Assembly: GCF_017355955.1 (NCBI RefSeq)
Contig: NZ_JAFFID010000002.1
Coordinates: 62,001 to 126,000, forward strand
Direction of reading: 5' to 3'
Source: Sabulibacter ruber
GTDB taxonomy: Bacteria; Bacteroidota; Bacteroidia; Cytophagales; Hymenobacteraceae
Length of the DNA stretch: 64,000 bases
Shown: positions 43,300 to 53,252 of the stretch, in pieces
How positions within the stretch are numbered: the first letter of the stretch is position 1
Layout of the letters: every line of letters begins with the position of its first letter
The notes under the pieces: generated by a model
The model's database searches: none
Seen by the model: the letters and a program-made list of their open reading frames with translations, nothing else
Told to the model about the DNA's origin: nothing
Made by a program: the position numbers and the translations under genes

Positions 43300-44033
43300 C
43301 TAAGCTTAGTGCTTGCCAGGGAAGCCCGGCACTTCCTTCAACAGCAAAGCAGAACGGCTCACCTGAACCGATTTATTTTAGGCTTGTTTTAAGGAAAATA
43401 GGCTTAAATCGCAGGTTGTCCACAGTTTAAAAAGACGAATCTACCTAGCATTTGAGCACCTCTATTTCGGGTTCCGGAAAGGCGACTGCAGGTGCTTCAA
43501 GCTCTCCTGCCAGAATCTTGTTTAACCGTGAGAATTGCATTCCTTGAAGCAGGGGCAGAACCTGTGCCTGAGTTTTAGGTCTGATTTCGCTAAAAGAAGC
43601 AAAAAACGCTCCTTGATTCTTCTTATTCCCTTTCTGGAAAGGCACTCCTGTAGAAGCTTTTCTTGAGAATGAACCTTATCTACCACCCTACAGACTTCCA
43701 CAAGCAAGTATATTCTTCAAAATCAGCCAACTACTTTATGTGGCTCCCTTAGGGCCACAGCAAAACAATCTTACTAAATCCCTCAGATATCACATTTTAT
43801 TTAATAAATTTGTGCAAGCACAGAATCTTGTACTATATCAATTTACCTAAGCATTAAAAAAAGCAGAAAGACATTTAACCGAAATGGAATTCTCTTATTC
43901 ATTTTGCTTAGAAACTATTTTCCTCTAGGGTTAACATAACATTATGTATAATATAAAATACGCTATATATTTAATAAACTTAATTGGACTAATAGTTCAA
44001 GGAGTGATTCTTTAGATTGCCCGGAGGAGTTAC
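43300..44033. other. Intergenic region between adhesin units, possible decayed gene
   Basis: No intact gene is supported. On the minus strand two overlapping short frames (43445-43645 and 43522-43707) could be pieces of one decayed gene, with KTQAQVLPLLQGMQFSRLNK in one and LSRKGIRRIKERFLLLLAKS in the other, but no family is recognised. A hairpin-family copy lies at 43370-43410. The last 200 bases are AT-rich. GGAGGAG at 44023-44029 is an unusually good Shine-Dalgarno site for this phylum, 4 bases before the ATG of the next adhesin. Confidence 0.4.
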
Positions 44034-47000
44034 ATGAAAATACGTTTACTGCTAATTATATTTTCGTTTCTATTTGTATCTGAAGCGATTGCACAAAAAT
44101 CTCCCGCTTTAAAGTCTTTACAACGGCTGTCTGTAATAGGTGGCGCTGGCGTTAAAAACACGGGCAACAGCAAAATAGCAAAAGGCATTCTCCCGGCTGT
44201 TTCCAGGAACTCTGAGGTAAGCTCAGACTTGGACAGAGTGTATGCAGAATTGCAGAAACAACAGCCTACCACCACACTGTCAAGCGAAGCGCTGTCGGGT
44301 GGCAAGCTGCAGCCAGGCGTGTACCGGGTGAAAGGGAACGCCCACCTCCGGAAATCCATTGAGCTGTTAGGAAGCAAGCACCCTAACGCCGTTTTTGTAT
44401 TTCAAATAGACGGCAATCTGCAGGTAGATCCCCACGTGAAGATTGAGTTGCGCCAGGGCGTACGCGCCAAAAATGTTTTCTGGCAAGTAACAGGAAACGT
44501 GACCTTGGCACCCGAGAGCGCATTCAAAGGAACAATTCTATCTGAGGGCAACATCACAGCAACCAATACCTCGGTACAGGGAAAACTGCTGAGCAAGAGC
44601 GGCAGCGTGACGGTTTCCAAAACCGATGTGACCGAACTGGGCTCAGACAACGTCTCTGATCTGGAGATTAAGCACGTGGTAAGCGAAGGCCCCTTTGGAG
44701 TAGGCCTGCTTGTGACGTACACCATCACCCTGAAGAACCTGGGCCCAGACCCCGAAACCAATGTGGTGGTAAACTTTGAAACACCTTCTGGTCTCCTTTA
44801 CCTAAGCGCCGTTACCTCGCTGGGTTCTTTGTTTGACCCAATCCGGAGAGAGTGGCTCATCCAGAAGTTTCCCAGCGGAGCCTCCGCTACCATGGTAGTG
44901 AAAGCCAGCATTCTGAAGACCGAGTTTTCCACCACGGTAGCTACTGTCACCGGAGACGGCACCGACCCTAACATCAAGAACAACTCCTCTGAGCTATCTA
45001 TCTGCGCCACCCCTTCCAAACTGGACGAGATCAGCGGGAAAACAGCGCTTTGTATCAATACCACCAGCACGTTCACCGTACCGGCAGTTTCAGGAGCCCG
45101 CAAATACGCCTGGACCCTTCCTGCCGGCTGGTCTGTTGTGTCTGGAGGCGAATCCAATACCATCACGGTTTCTACCGGAGGCACCGAGACGCAAGGCACC
45201 ATCTCTGTACGGGCGGTCAATGCCTGCGGCGAAGGCCCGGAAAGCACCCTGCCGGTAAGCACAATTTCCTCCCCGCCGCCCATGCCTTCTACCATTGCCG
45301 GTCCTAAGGAAATATGTGCAGGCCAAAGAGAAATCACGTACGCCATCAATCCGGTGGCAGGGGCCATCTCCTACCAGTGGGAGCTGCCTGCTGGCTGGAC
45401 CGTGGTGCGCGGACAGGGAACCACTTCTGTAACGGTGAACACCGGCACAACAGGCGGCAAAGTGAAAGTGACCGCCGAGAACAGCTGCGGCAAGAGTGCC
45501 AGCAGTGAAGTACAGGTGAACATATCGCCCTCGGCCCCTCAAAAGCCCGGGCTAATCTCCGGACCGGAGCAGGTCTGCGCCAACACAGACAGAATCACCT
45601 ATCAGGTGGCAGCGGTAGCCAACGCCACCAACTACACCTGGACCATACCTGCCGGATGGAGCATCATTAGTGGTCAGGGCACCGCCACTCTGGTGGTGCG
45701 TGCTGGCAGTACAGGCGGCCAGGTCAGCGTAAAAGCGGGAAACATTTGCGGAACCAGCCCTGAAACGTCTCTCAGAGCCTCAATCTTCACGGGTGTTCCT
45801 ACGGTTGGCGCTATCTCTGGCAATACCTCCATCTGTTTCTCAAATGCGGAGCAAACGTACTCCGTGGAAGACACGCCGGGCGTCACCTATACCTGGAGCG
45901 TTCCTGCTGATTGGCGCATTCTTTCCGGGCAAGGTTCCCGGCGGCTCAACGTGAAAGTAGGATCTACCGGTGAGGTGAAACTGATTGCTACCAACCCCTG
46001 CGGCGAAGGTGCCACGGTGAAGCTAAGAGTATCGGTTAGCACCAACGTGCCAACCATCACCGGAGTAATCTCAGGACCTACCGCCCCATGTTTTTCACAG
46101 GAAAACCTTACCTACTCTGTGACTGCAACCAACGGACCAACTGGCTACAACTGGTCGGTGCCCGAAGGATGGGCCATTGTTTCAGGGCAAGGAACCGCTT
46201 CTATCACAGTAAAAGCGGGGAAAAACGCTGGTAACATCTCGGTGTCTGCCAACAATGACTGCGGCACCAGCCCTGTCAAGCTTCTGCCAGTAGCACCTGT
46301 TACTATTCTGCCCGTAGCCCCGGTTGCCATTTCAGGTGAAACAGCCCCTTGCGTGGGTGGCCAGGCAACCTACACCATCAGCAATCCAGTGGCTGGTCTT
46401 TCTTATTCCTGGGTACTACCAGCAGGATGGAGCATTGTCTCTGGCCAGGGTACTGCCAGCGTAACCGTGAAAGCAGGCAACAATGGAGGCCAGGTAAAAG
46501 TTACCGCCAGCAATGCGTGCGGTCAGAGCACGGCCACTGAACTAACCGTTAGCCCCACCACCGGAATCCCGGCGTTAACCGCCACTATTCAAGGGCAAGC
46601 AGCTGTTTGTGCCAACACAGATCAACTCACCTACAGCATTTCTTCTACCAACGCCGCTTCTTCCTTCACCTGGCAGGTGCCTGCCGGCTGGGTTATCACT
46701 TCCGGTCAGGGAACAAACCAAATAACCGTGAAGGCAGGCAGTAACAGCGGAACTATCCAGGTATCAGCGAAGAATGGCTGCGGCCAAAGCACTTCGCGCA
46801 GCCTGGCGGTTTCTGTTTCTGGCGCAATTCCGCCAACTCCGGCCAAAATCACAGGTCCCGCAAACCTTTGCGCGAACCAAGGCGAAGTTACCTACTCCAT
46901 TGCTGCCGTAGCCGGCGCTACCTCCTACACCTGGGCGGTACCAACTGGCTGGACCATTGTACGCGGTCAGGGCACCACTTCCTTGGTGGTACGCGTGGGT

Positions 47001-49964
47001 GGGTCTACGGCACAAGTAAGCGTAACTGCCTCTAATGCCTGCGGTACCAGCACTGCCTCGGCGCTCAACGTGAACATGTCTGGCTCAGCTCCGGCAGCCA
47101 TAGGCGCGATAGCTGGTGACAAAGCCTTTTGCGTGTCTACAGCTCCACGCACGTATTCTGTAGCCGAAGTGGAAGGCACTAAAACCTACACCTGGTCGGT
47201 ACCGGCTGGTTGGAGCATTGTGTCAGGCCAAGGCACCCGAACCATCAGCGTAAAACCAGGCAATACCGGCGGATACGTGAAAGTGGTGGCCGCTAACTAC
47301 TGCGGAACCCGGGCAGACTCTACCAACATCTCCATTTCTCAACCGTTGTCTGCCACCCCAACGGCAATCAAAGGAGTTACAGCCCCCTGCGTATCTGACG
47401 CGGCTCTTACCTACTCAGTTGAGGCCGTTTCAGGAGCAACCCAATACACCTGGTCAGTTCCGGCCGGCTGGGTGATTGTAGGCGGGCAAGGCACCAATTC
47501 CATTCAGGTTAAAGCAGGACCAGCCGCAGGAGCTATCACCGTGGCAGCCGCCAATGCCTGTGGCGCCAGCGCCGCTGTTCGGTTAGAGGTGGCCCCAGTT
47601 AGCGCCCCTATCTTGCCAGCCGGAATCATTGGCGAAGCAATGCCTTGCGGAGGCGGAACAGAGCAAACCTATACCATCAAGAATCCGGTAGCGGGAGTTT
47701 CCTATACCTGGACCCTGCCAACAGGCTGGACCATCGTTTCAGGCCAGAACACCAGTACGTTAATAGTAAAAGTTGGGAATGCCGCCGGAAACCTTACCGT
47801 AAAAGCCAGCAATGCTTGTGGAAGCAGCGCAGCGCAGGTATTAGTAGTAGCCCCAACCACCATCACGCCAGCCACTGATCCCATCCAGGGCTCTACTGCT
47901 CTTTGCGCTACCACGGTGCAGACGTATTCAGTGGCGGCTTTGGCTGGTGTAACTAGCTACCAGTGGCAAGTACCCACCGGCTGGACCATCGTCAGCGGTC
48001 AGGGTAGCCGTGAGATTCAGGTAAGAGTAGGATCAGGATCAGGAGAAATAGCGGTTACAACCCAATATACCTGCGGCACCGGAACCAGAAGAACACTGAG
48101 CGTAACGGCAGGATCAAACAACCTGTCTGCCCCTTTGGCCATCACAGGCAACAGCGGAGTTTGTGCGCAGGCGAACCAGATTACGTATTCCGTTCAGCCA
48201 GTAGCGGGTGCTACTTCTTATGAGTGGAAAGTGCCAGCGGGATGGACCATTACCTCCGGCCAGGGAACTACTACTATTACTGTTCAGGCGGGTTCTGCCT
48301 CTGGTCAGGTGACAGTAGCTTCAAAGAACGCTTGTAGCACCAGCACCGCCACCGCTCTGGCCGTTAGCGTTTCTCCAAGCTCTGCTCCTGTTCTGGGCGC
48401 TATTACCGGCCAGACCGGTGCTTGCGGTAATGCTCGCGGCACTTACACCGTGGCGGCTGTAGCCGGGGTGAATATCTACACCTGGATCGTGCCAAACGGC
48501 TGGACCATTGAGGCTGGGCAGGGCACTAACACCATCACCGTTGTTTCAGGGAGCACCGGCGGAACCATTAGCGTGACAGGAGTGAACGGATGTGGGCTTA
48601 AATCTACTCCAAGTTCTTTACCGGTACAGATTCAAAGCACTTTACTGCTTAAGCCAAACCCTATTGTAGTTGCGGCATCGGCCCTGAAACCTTGCGCAGG
48701 ACAAAAAGGCCTGGTGTTCCGGATTGATGCTGTAGCCGGGGCCACTTCCTATGCATGGACTTTCCCGGCCGATTGGAAAGTCGAATCGGGTCAGGGCACT
48801 ACCACTATTACCGTAACTGCCGGAAGTTCTGCGGGGATGGTAAGCGTAGTGGCAAAGAACGCCTGCGGACAGAGCGAGAGCCGCACGGTAGCAGTAACGC
48901 CAAGCAACGGGGTTCCGGTGATCAACGGCGACATCAACGGCAATTCCATGGTCTGCGCCAACGGCGGATCAGTGATCTACAGCATTAGTGGAGCCACCGG
49001 GGCAGACCAGTATACCTGGACCATCCCTTCTGGCTGGACTTTGGTATCGGGTCAGAACACTACCGCCATCACCGTAATTCCTTCTACTAACAGCGGCACC
49101 ATCAAAGTAAAAGCTACTAATACCTGCGGAGTAGGAACAGAGAAAAGCCTAAGTGTAATGCCAAGCGCTACCAGTTTACTAAGCCCCACCCATATAGATG
49201 GCCCAACCACCTTCTGTGTAACCGGCGAACAGCAAACCTACAGAATCCCTGAAGTGACCGGCGCTTCCTCCTATGTTTGGAATGTGCCAATAGGGTGGGA
49301 AATCATCAGTGGGCAAGGCTCTACCAGCATCAAGGTCATTTCTAAAGCGGGCGATGGGGAAATAAGCGTGAGAGCCGCCAACGGGTGCAGCAGCGTAGTG
49401 GCTAACTTGCCGGTATCGGTGGCCCCGCCGCTGGAAAAAGCTCTGTCCATCATAGATGAAAGCTCTCCGTGCGTGGGCAACCAGTTCTCAGTGGCCGGTC
49501 AGCCGGGCCTCACCTATACTTGGACCATCCTCACCGACGATAAAGATTGGTCTATCGCTTCTGGTCAGGGTACCAGCAGAGTGACCGTGCTTGCTCCCGC
49601 TAATGCCTCTCTGTCTCCGGCCAGAATCTCGGTAGTAGCCAGCAACGGAAACTGCTCGGTATCTTCGGGCAGCTTTGACATTACCCCAAGATACCTGGCG
49701 CCGGAACTGAATATCCCTAACGTGTTCTCGCCTAACCATGACGGCCAGAACGATCTTTGGGTAGTGCGCAATCTACTGGAATACCCAGAAAATGAACTGG
49801 TGGTGTTGAACCGCTGGGGCAGCGAGGTGTACCGCATGAAGAAATACCGCAACAACTGGGATGGCAGCGGCCTGGCCGAGGGTACTTATTATTATGTGTT
49901 GCGCGTGCGCCTCTGCGATAACGAGGAGAAAACTTACAAGGGTTACGTAACCGTGATGCGCTAA
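44034..49964 (+). CDS. Giant T9SS adhesin with N-terminal ice-binding-like (DUF3494) domain and 17-18 PKD-like repeats
   Basis: The 1976-aa protein has a signal peptide (LLLIIFSFLFVSEAIA). Residues about 30-205 match the DUF3494 ice-binding fold: LSVIGGAGVKNTGNSKI, ALSGGKLQPGVYRVKG, VFVFQIDGNLQVDP, NVFWQVTGNVTL and FKGTILSEGNIT, closing at GKLLSKSGSVTV. A DUF11-like domain follows (about 207-320). Then come about 17 modules of some 85 aa with the form Y-x-W-x-(V/L)-P-x-G-W-x-(I/V)-x-S-G-Q-G and N-x-C-G, plus one shortened copy. The end (about 1890-1976) is a CHU_C type B T9SS signal (NIPNVFSPNHDGQNDLWVV...LVVLNRWG). A strong ribosome site precedes it. Confidence 0.93.
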   Translation: MKIRLLLIIFSFLFVSEAIAQKSPALKSLQRLSVIGGAGVKNTGNSKIAKGILPAVSRNSEVSSDLDRVYAELQKQQPTTTLSSEALSGGKLQPGVYRVKGNAHLRKSIELLGSKHPNAVFVFQIDGNLQVDPHVKIELRQGVRAKNVFWQVTGNVTLAPESAFKGTILSEGNITATNTSVQGKLLSKSGSVTVSKTDVTELGSDNVSDLEIKHVVSEGPFGVGLLVTYTITLKNLGPDPETNVVVNFETPSGLLYLSAVTSLGSLFDPIRREWLIQKFPSGASATMVVKASILKTEFSTTVATVTGDGTDPNIKNNSSELSICATPSKLDEISGKTALCINTTSTFTVPAVSGARKYAWTLPAGWSVVSGGESNTITVSTGGTETQGTISVRAVNACGEGPESTLPVSTISSPPPMPSTIAGPKEICAGQREITYAINPVAGAISYQWELPAGWTVVRGQGTTSVTVNTGTTGGKVKVTAENSCGKSASSEVQVNISPSAPQKPGLISGPEQVCANTDRITYQVAAVANATNYTWTIPAGWSIISGQGTATLVVRAGSTGGQVSVKAGNICGTSPETSLRASIFTGVPTVGAISGNTSICFSNAEQTYSVEDTPGVTYTWSVPADWRILSGQGSRRLNVKVGSTGEVKLIATNPCGEGATVKLRVSVSTNVPTITGVISGPTAPCFSQENLTYSVTATNGPTGYNWSVPEGWAIVSGQGTASITVKAGKNAGNISVSANNDCGTSPVKLLPVAPVTILPVAPVAISGETAPCVGGQATYTISNPVAGLSYSWVLPAGWSIVSGQGTASVTVKAGNNGGQVKVTASNACGQSTATELTVSPTTGIPALTATIQGQAAVCANTDQLTYSISSTNAASSFTWQVPAGWVITSGQGTNQITVKAGSNSGTIQVSAKNGCGQSTSRSLAVSVSGAIPPTPAKITGPANLCANQGEVTYSIAAVAGATSYTWAVPTGWTIVRGQGTTSLVVRVGGSTAQVSVTASNACGTSTASALNVNMSGSAPAAIGAIAGDKAFCVSTAPRTYSVAEVEGTKTYTWSVPAGWSIVSGQGTRTISVKPGNTGGYVKVVAANYCGTRADSTNISISQPLSATPTAIKGVTAPCVSDAALTYSVEAVSGATQYTWSVPAGWVIVGGQGTNSIQVKAGPAAGAITVAAANACGASAAVRLEVAPVSAPILPAGIIGEAMPCGGGTEQTYTIKNPVAGVSYTWTLPTGWTIVSGQNTSTLIVKVGNAAGNLTVKASNACGSSAAQVLVVAPTTITPATDPIQGSTALCATTVQTYSVAALAGVTSYQWQVPTGWTIVSGQGSREIQVRVGSGSGEIAVTTQYTCGTGTRRTLSVTAGSNNLSAPLAITGNSGVCAQANQITYSVQPVAGATSYEWKVPAGWTITSGQGTTTITVQAGSASGQVTVASKNACSTSTATALAVSVSPSSAPVLGAITGQTGACGNARGTYTVAAVAGVNIYTWIVPNGWTIEAGQGTNTITVVSGSTGGTISVTGVNGCGLKSTPSSLPVQIQSTLLLKPNPIVVAASALKPCAGQKGLVFRIDAVAGATSYAWTFPADWKVESGQGTTTITVTAGSSAGMVSVVAKNACGQSESRTVAVTPSNGVPVINGDINGNSMVCANGGSVIYSISGATGADQYTWTIPSGWTLVSGQNTTAITVIPSTNSGTIKVKATNTCGVGTEKSLSVMPSATSLLSPTHIDGPTTFCVTGEQQTYRIPEVTGASSYVWNVPIGWEIISGQGSTSIKVISKAGDGEISVRAANGCSSVVANLPVSVAPPLEKALSIIDESSPCVGNQFSVAGQPGLTYTWTILTDDKDWSIASGQGTSRVTVLAPANASLSPARISVVASNGNCSVSSGSFDITPRYLAPELNIPNVFSPNHDGQNDLWVVRNLLEYPENELVVLNRWGSEVYRMKKYRNNWDGSGLAEGTYYYVLRVRLCDNEEKTYKGYVTVMR

Positions 49965-49975
49965 AACCAAGAGGG

Positions 49976-50929
49976 ATGAAGAGAAGGATACTAGGAGTAA
50001 TAGCGTTGGCGGCGTGGCTTTGCATGCCCAGGATAAGCCTGGCGCAACAAGACCCGCAGTTCACGCAGTACATGTTCAACGGTCTGTTGCTGAACCCGGC
50101 CTACGCCGGCAGCAAGGGATTCACCAGCGTGAGCGGATCACACAGAAGCCAGTGGACCGGGTTGGAGGGTGCCCCCTTGAGCCAGACCTTGAGCCTGGAC
50201 GGGAACCTGAACCGCAAACTGGCCGGAGGCGTCATCATCACCAATGACCGCCTGGGGGCCCAGCGCTTCACAGAGGTATCGGTGAACTCGGCGGTGCGCA
50301 TCTCTCTGTCTCATGCCACTAAGCTGGCGGTAGGTATTGCCTTAGGAGTAACCCAGCAGACGCTGGATGGCACCATGCTCAAACCCGATGAACAAAACGA
50401 TAACGCCATTCCGCAGACCATAGAAAGGGCCGTGAAACCGAGCGCCAAAGTGGGCGCTTACCTGTATAACAACCGGTTTTACACCGGGGTCTCGTTAGGC
50501 AACATGGTTTTCTTTCAGGATGGCCTGCCCACAGATCCCAAGCCTCACTTGTTTCTTACCTCGGGCGGTGTGTTTGACATCAGCCGGAAAATGAAATTCA
50601 GGCCCAGCATCTTGCTGAAAGAAGATTTCAACGGCCCGGCGGCGCTTGATCTGAACACGTTCCTGTTGTTTAATGAGCAGATCTGGCTGGGTACCTCTTT
50701 CCGTACTACCCTCAACATTTTCAACAACCGGTCTTTTGCCACGTCTACCCGCATAGGAAATGCTTTGGCGGTATTGCTGGAGTTGCACCCATCACCGGTG
50801 CTGCGGGTGGGGTATTCGTATGATTTCTCCCTGAACCAGCTGCGCAGCTACTCCAGCCACGAGCTTTCTCTGGGATACAACTTCCTGAAAAAGAAATATG
50901 GCCGTATGCTAACGCCGCGTTATTTTTGA
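49976..50929 (+). CDS. PorP/SprF family T9SS membrane protein, copy 2
   Basis: The 317-aa protein has a signal peptide (ILGVIALAAWLCMPRISLAQ) and the family start DPQFTQYMFNGLLLNPAYAG. SQWTGLEGAPLSQTLSLDG follows, then a beta-barrel ending HELSLGYNFLKKKYGRMLTP. It starts 11 bases after the second adhesin stop and is probably co-expressed with it. It is a closer match to the classic PorP/SprF pattern than copy 1. By analogy with Flavobacterium SprF it should assist secretion or anchoring of the adhesin encoded just before it. Confidence 0.92.
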   Translation: MKRRILGVIALAAWLCMPRISLAQQDPQFTQYMFNGLLLNPAYAGSKGFTSVSGSHRSQWTGLEGAPLSQTLSLDGNLNRKLAGGVIITNDRLGAQRFTEVSVNSAVRISLSHATKLAVGIALGVTQQTLDGTMLKPDEQNDNAIPQTIERAVKPSAKVGAYLYNNRFYTGVSLGNMVFFQDGLPTDPKPHLFLTSGGVFDISRKMKFRPSILLKEDFNGPAALDLNTFLLFNEQIWLGTSFRTTLNIFNNRSFATSTRIGNALAVLLELHPSPVLRVGYSYDFSLNQLRSYSSHELSLGYNFLKKKYGRMLTPRYF

Positions 50930-51022
50930 GGAAGCAACCGCTTAAGCTGTTTTAGGGCCGTTTTGGCAAAAGGACAGCAAAACTGATTTTTTAGCGCACC
51001 GCTTGGTGCAAGAACTGGAATT

Positions 51023-53005
51023 GTGAAGATTATTTACCTTTTACTTGTAGTTTGTCTCACGTATTGCTTTCAGCCGGCCGCCTTGCAGGCACAGGCAAAC
51101 CAAACCAAGGCAGACAAGCACTACAGTAACTTTGATTACGCGCTCGCGCTGGAAGAGTACCTCAAACTTCTGGACAAAGGCCAGCCTACCTTGCACATCA
51201 CTGAGCGGATTGCGCACTGCTACCGCCTCATCAATCAGCCCGGGGCGGCTGAGTTCTGGTACCGGCAAACCCTGCTTTTCCCTACCTCGGCTCCTGGCAA
51301 TCTGTACTATTTTGCCAACGCCTGCCGCCAGAACGGGAAGTACCAGGAAGCCAAGCAAGCCTATCAGCTCTTTGCCCAGCGTGATCCTTCGCGCAGAACC
51401 GAGGCGCAGCAACTGGTTCAGGCCTGTGACATGGCCATGAGCTGGATTAATCGCCCTCTGCCGGTGGATGTAACCGTTGACAGCACGCTAAGCTCAAAGT
51501 TCTCAGATTTCAGCCCCACGTTTTATAAAGAAAACCTGGTCTTTTCCTCTGACCGGGGCCAGACTTCCAAAAGCAAGAAAGTTTACGGCTGGACCGGCGC
51601 ACCTTTCCTGCAGCTCTACCAGGCCCAACGGCAAAGCAACAACACCTGGGGCGATATAAAACCGTTGGAGAAAAGCATTAACACCCAGTTCCACAACGCC
51701 ACGGCCACGTTCTCCCCCAGCTTTGAGGAGATATTCTTCACCCGCACCAAAAGGGTTAAGAAACGCGTGCTGCCCCAGGAACTGGCCGAGGAATTTAACT
51801 GGCAACGCTACTCTAAAACCGAGGACTTCATTGACCGGCTGGAGATCTACACGGCCGTTCAGGAAAAAGGAAAGTGGAAAGAAGTGAAGCTGTTCCCGCA
51901 CAGCAAAGGCGAGTCCTACTCGGTAGGGCACCCGGCGCTCTCGCCAGATGGCACCATTCTGTACTTTGCCTCAGACATGCCCGGCGGCTACGGCCAGACC
52001 GATATCTACTACAGCGTGCGGCAAGGGCCCGGAGACTGGTCAGTGCCTATCAATGCCGGCCCCACCATCAACACGCCGGGCAAAGAGGTGTTTCCGGTGG
52101 TGCAGCCAGACGGCCGGCTTTTCTTCTCCTCAGACGGGCACCTGGGCATGGGCGGCCTGGACATCTTCTCGGCAACCGGCAACGGTGATGCCTGGGTGGA
52201 AGTGAAAAACCTGTACTACCCGTACAACTCGCCAAGGGATGATTTCGGCCTGATTTTCGAAAAGGACAGCAAAAACGGGTTCTTGTCTTCTAACCGGGGC
52301 GGCGACGGCAATTCAGATGATATCTACCGGGTAGGTCCGTCTACCACGCCTTGCCAGTTGGCGGGAGCCACGTTTGCGCGGGTGCCCACCCGTACCAAAG
52401 GCCGGTTTGTGAAAGTGCCCGTAGAGGCCGTGAATCTGGATGTGACTACCAACGGAGACCCCAACAGCACCTTCCGGATTATTTCCAACGAGGACGGACA
52501 GTTCCTGTTCATCGCCAAAGCCAATCAGACGTACACCATCAAAGGCAGCAAAAAAGGTTATCTTACCAAAACCATTCAGGTGGCGCCAGACTGCCGCAAG
52601 GTAACAGACACGGTTCACATTGAGATGGTCCTGGACCGCAACATCCAGGACCAGGCCATTGTGCTGGAGAACATCTACTACGACCTGGACAAGCACGACC
52701 TTCGGCCCGAGGCCAAGGAAGAACTAAACAAAGTGGTGGACATGCTGCGCGATAACCCCGAGATTAGGATTGAACTCAGCTCCCACACAGACAGCCGCCA
52801 GACGTACCGCTACAACCAGATGCTTTCGCAACTGCGGGCGTCTACAGCGGTGCTCTACATTCTTTCCAAAGGCGTGGACTCTAAACGCGTGGTGGCCAAA
52901 GGTTACGGCGAAACCCGGCTCCTGAACCGCTGCAAAGATGGCGTACCGTGCTCTGAGGAAGACCACCAGCTCAACCGCCGCACTGAGTTCAAGATCATCA
53001 AATAA
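51023..53005 (+). CDS. PorE-like OmpA/PD40/TPR protein
   Basis: The 660-aa protein begins with GTG at 51023 and a signal peptide (LLLVVCLTYCFQPAALQAQ). Domains in order are TPR repeats (about 30-150), PD40-type beta-propeller strands (FSDFSPTFYKENLVFSSDRG, HPALSPDGTILYFASDMPGG and RLFFSSDGHLGMGGLDIF), a carboxypeptidase-regulatory-like beta-sandwich (about 480-545) and a C-terminal OmpA peptidoglycan-binding domain (IYYDLDKHDLRPEAKEELNK, with RVVAKGYGETRLLNRC). This is the layout of P. gingivalis PorE, which links T9SS to the cell wall. It follows the second SprF gene after 93 bases, on the same strand, and is ended by a large hairpin. Confidence 0.9.
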   Translation: MKIIYLLLVVCLTYCFQPAALQAQANQTKADKHYSNFDYALALEEYLKLLDKGQPTLHITERIAHCYRLINQPGAAEFWYRQTLLFPTSAPGNLYYFANACRQNGKYQEAKQAYQLFAQRDPSRRTEAQQLVQACDMAMSWINRPLPVDVTVDSTLSSKFSDFSPTFYKENLVFSSDRGQTSKSKKVYGWTGAPFLQLYQAQRQSNNTWGDIKPLEKSINTQFHNATATFSPSFEEIFFTRTKRVKKRVLPQELAEEFNWQRYSKTEDFIDRLEIYTAVQEKGKWKEVKLFPHSKGESYSVGHPALSPDGTILYFASDMPGGYGQTDIYYSVRQGPGDWSVPINAGPTINTPGKEVFPVVQPDGRLFFSSDGHLGMGGLDIFSATGNGDAWVEVKNLYYPYNSPRDDFGLIFEKDSKNGFLSSNRGGDGNSDDIYRVGPSTTPCQLAGATFARVPTRTKGRFVKVPVEAVNLDVTTNGDPNSTFRIISNEDGQFLFIAKANQTYTIKGSKKGYLTKTIQVAPDCRKVTDTVHIEMVLDRNIQDQAIVLENIYYDLDKHDLRPEAKEELNKVVDMLRDNPEIRIELSSHTDSRQTYRYNQMLSQLRASTAVLYILSKGVDSKRVVAKGYGETRLLNRCKDGVPCSEEDHQLNRRTEFKIIK

Positions 53006-53024
53006 TCACCCGCTTTCCTTTGGA

Positions 53025-53076
53025 GCCATCCTGATTTTGGGCTGTTTTACTTAAAACAGCCCAAAATCAGGATGGC
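53025..53076. terminator. Perfect 24-bp hairpin of the dispersed family
   Basis: Arms 53025-53048 and 53053-53076 are perfectly complementary over 24 bp with the loop ACTT. The inner GCTGTTTTACTTAAAACAGC is almost the same as at 2807-2854 but the outer arms differ completely. It lies 19 bases after the PorE-like gene stop and ends with TTTCT. Confidence 0.8.
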
Positions 53077-53252
53077 ATTTCTGTTACGGTTGCTTAGTAT
53101 GGCTCTGCTCAAAGTGGCGAAACGAGTAGTGGAGAGCGCATCAGATTTCCTGACTCAGCATTAGGAGAATTCTATTTGTTTATTCTTCTAAATTATAGGA
53201 TTTTTATACCCAGCTCTTTACCGTTCGCTTTCTTTGCTAAACCCCACTCTGG

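Noticed and set aside
44034-44660. Calling the DUF3494 domain a functional antifreeze protein
   Set aside because: Only the fold is supported; the regular threonine pattern of an ice-binding face is not evident, so activity is left as a question.
35517-49964. Regularly spaced repeats considered as a CRISPR array or DNA minisatellite
   Set aside because: Periodicity is in the encoded protein modules (about 85-90 aa), the DNA copies are diverged, and there are no short identical repeats with spacers.
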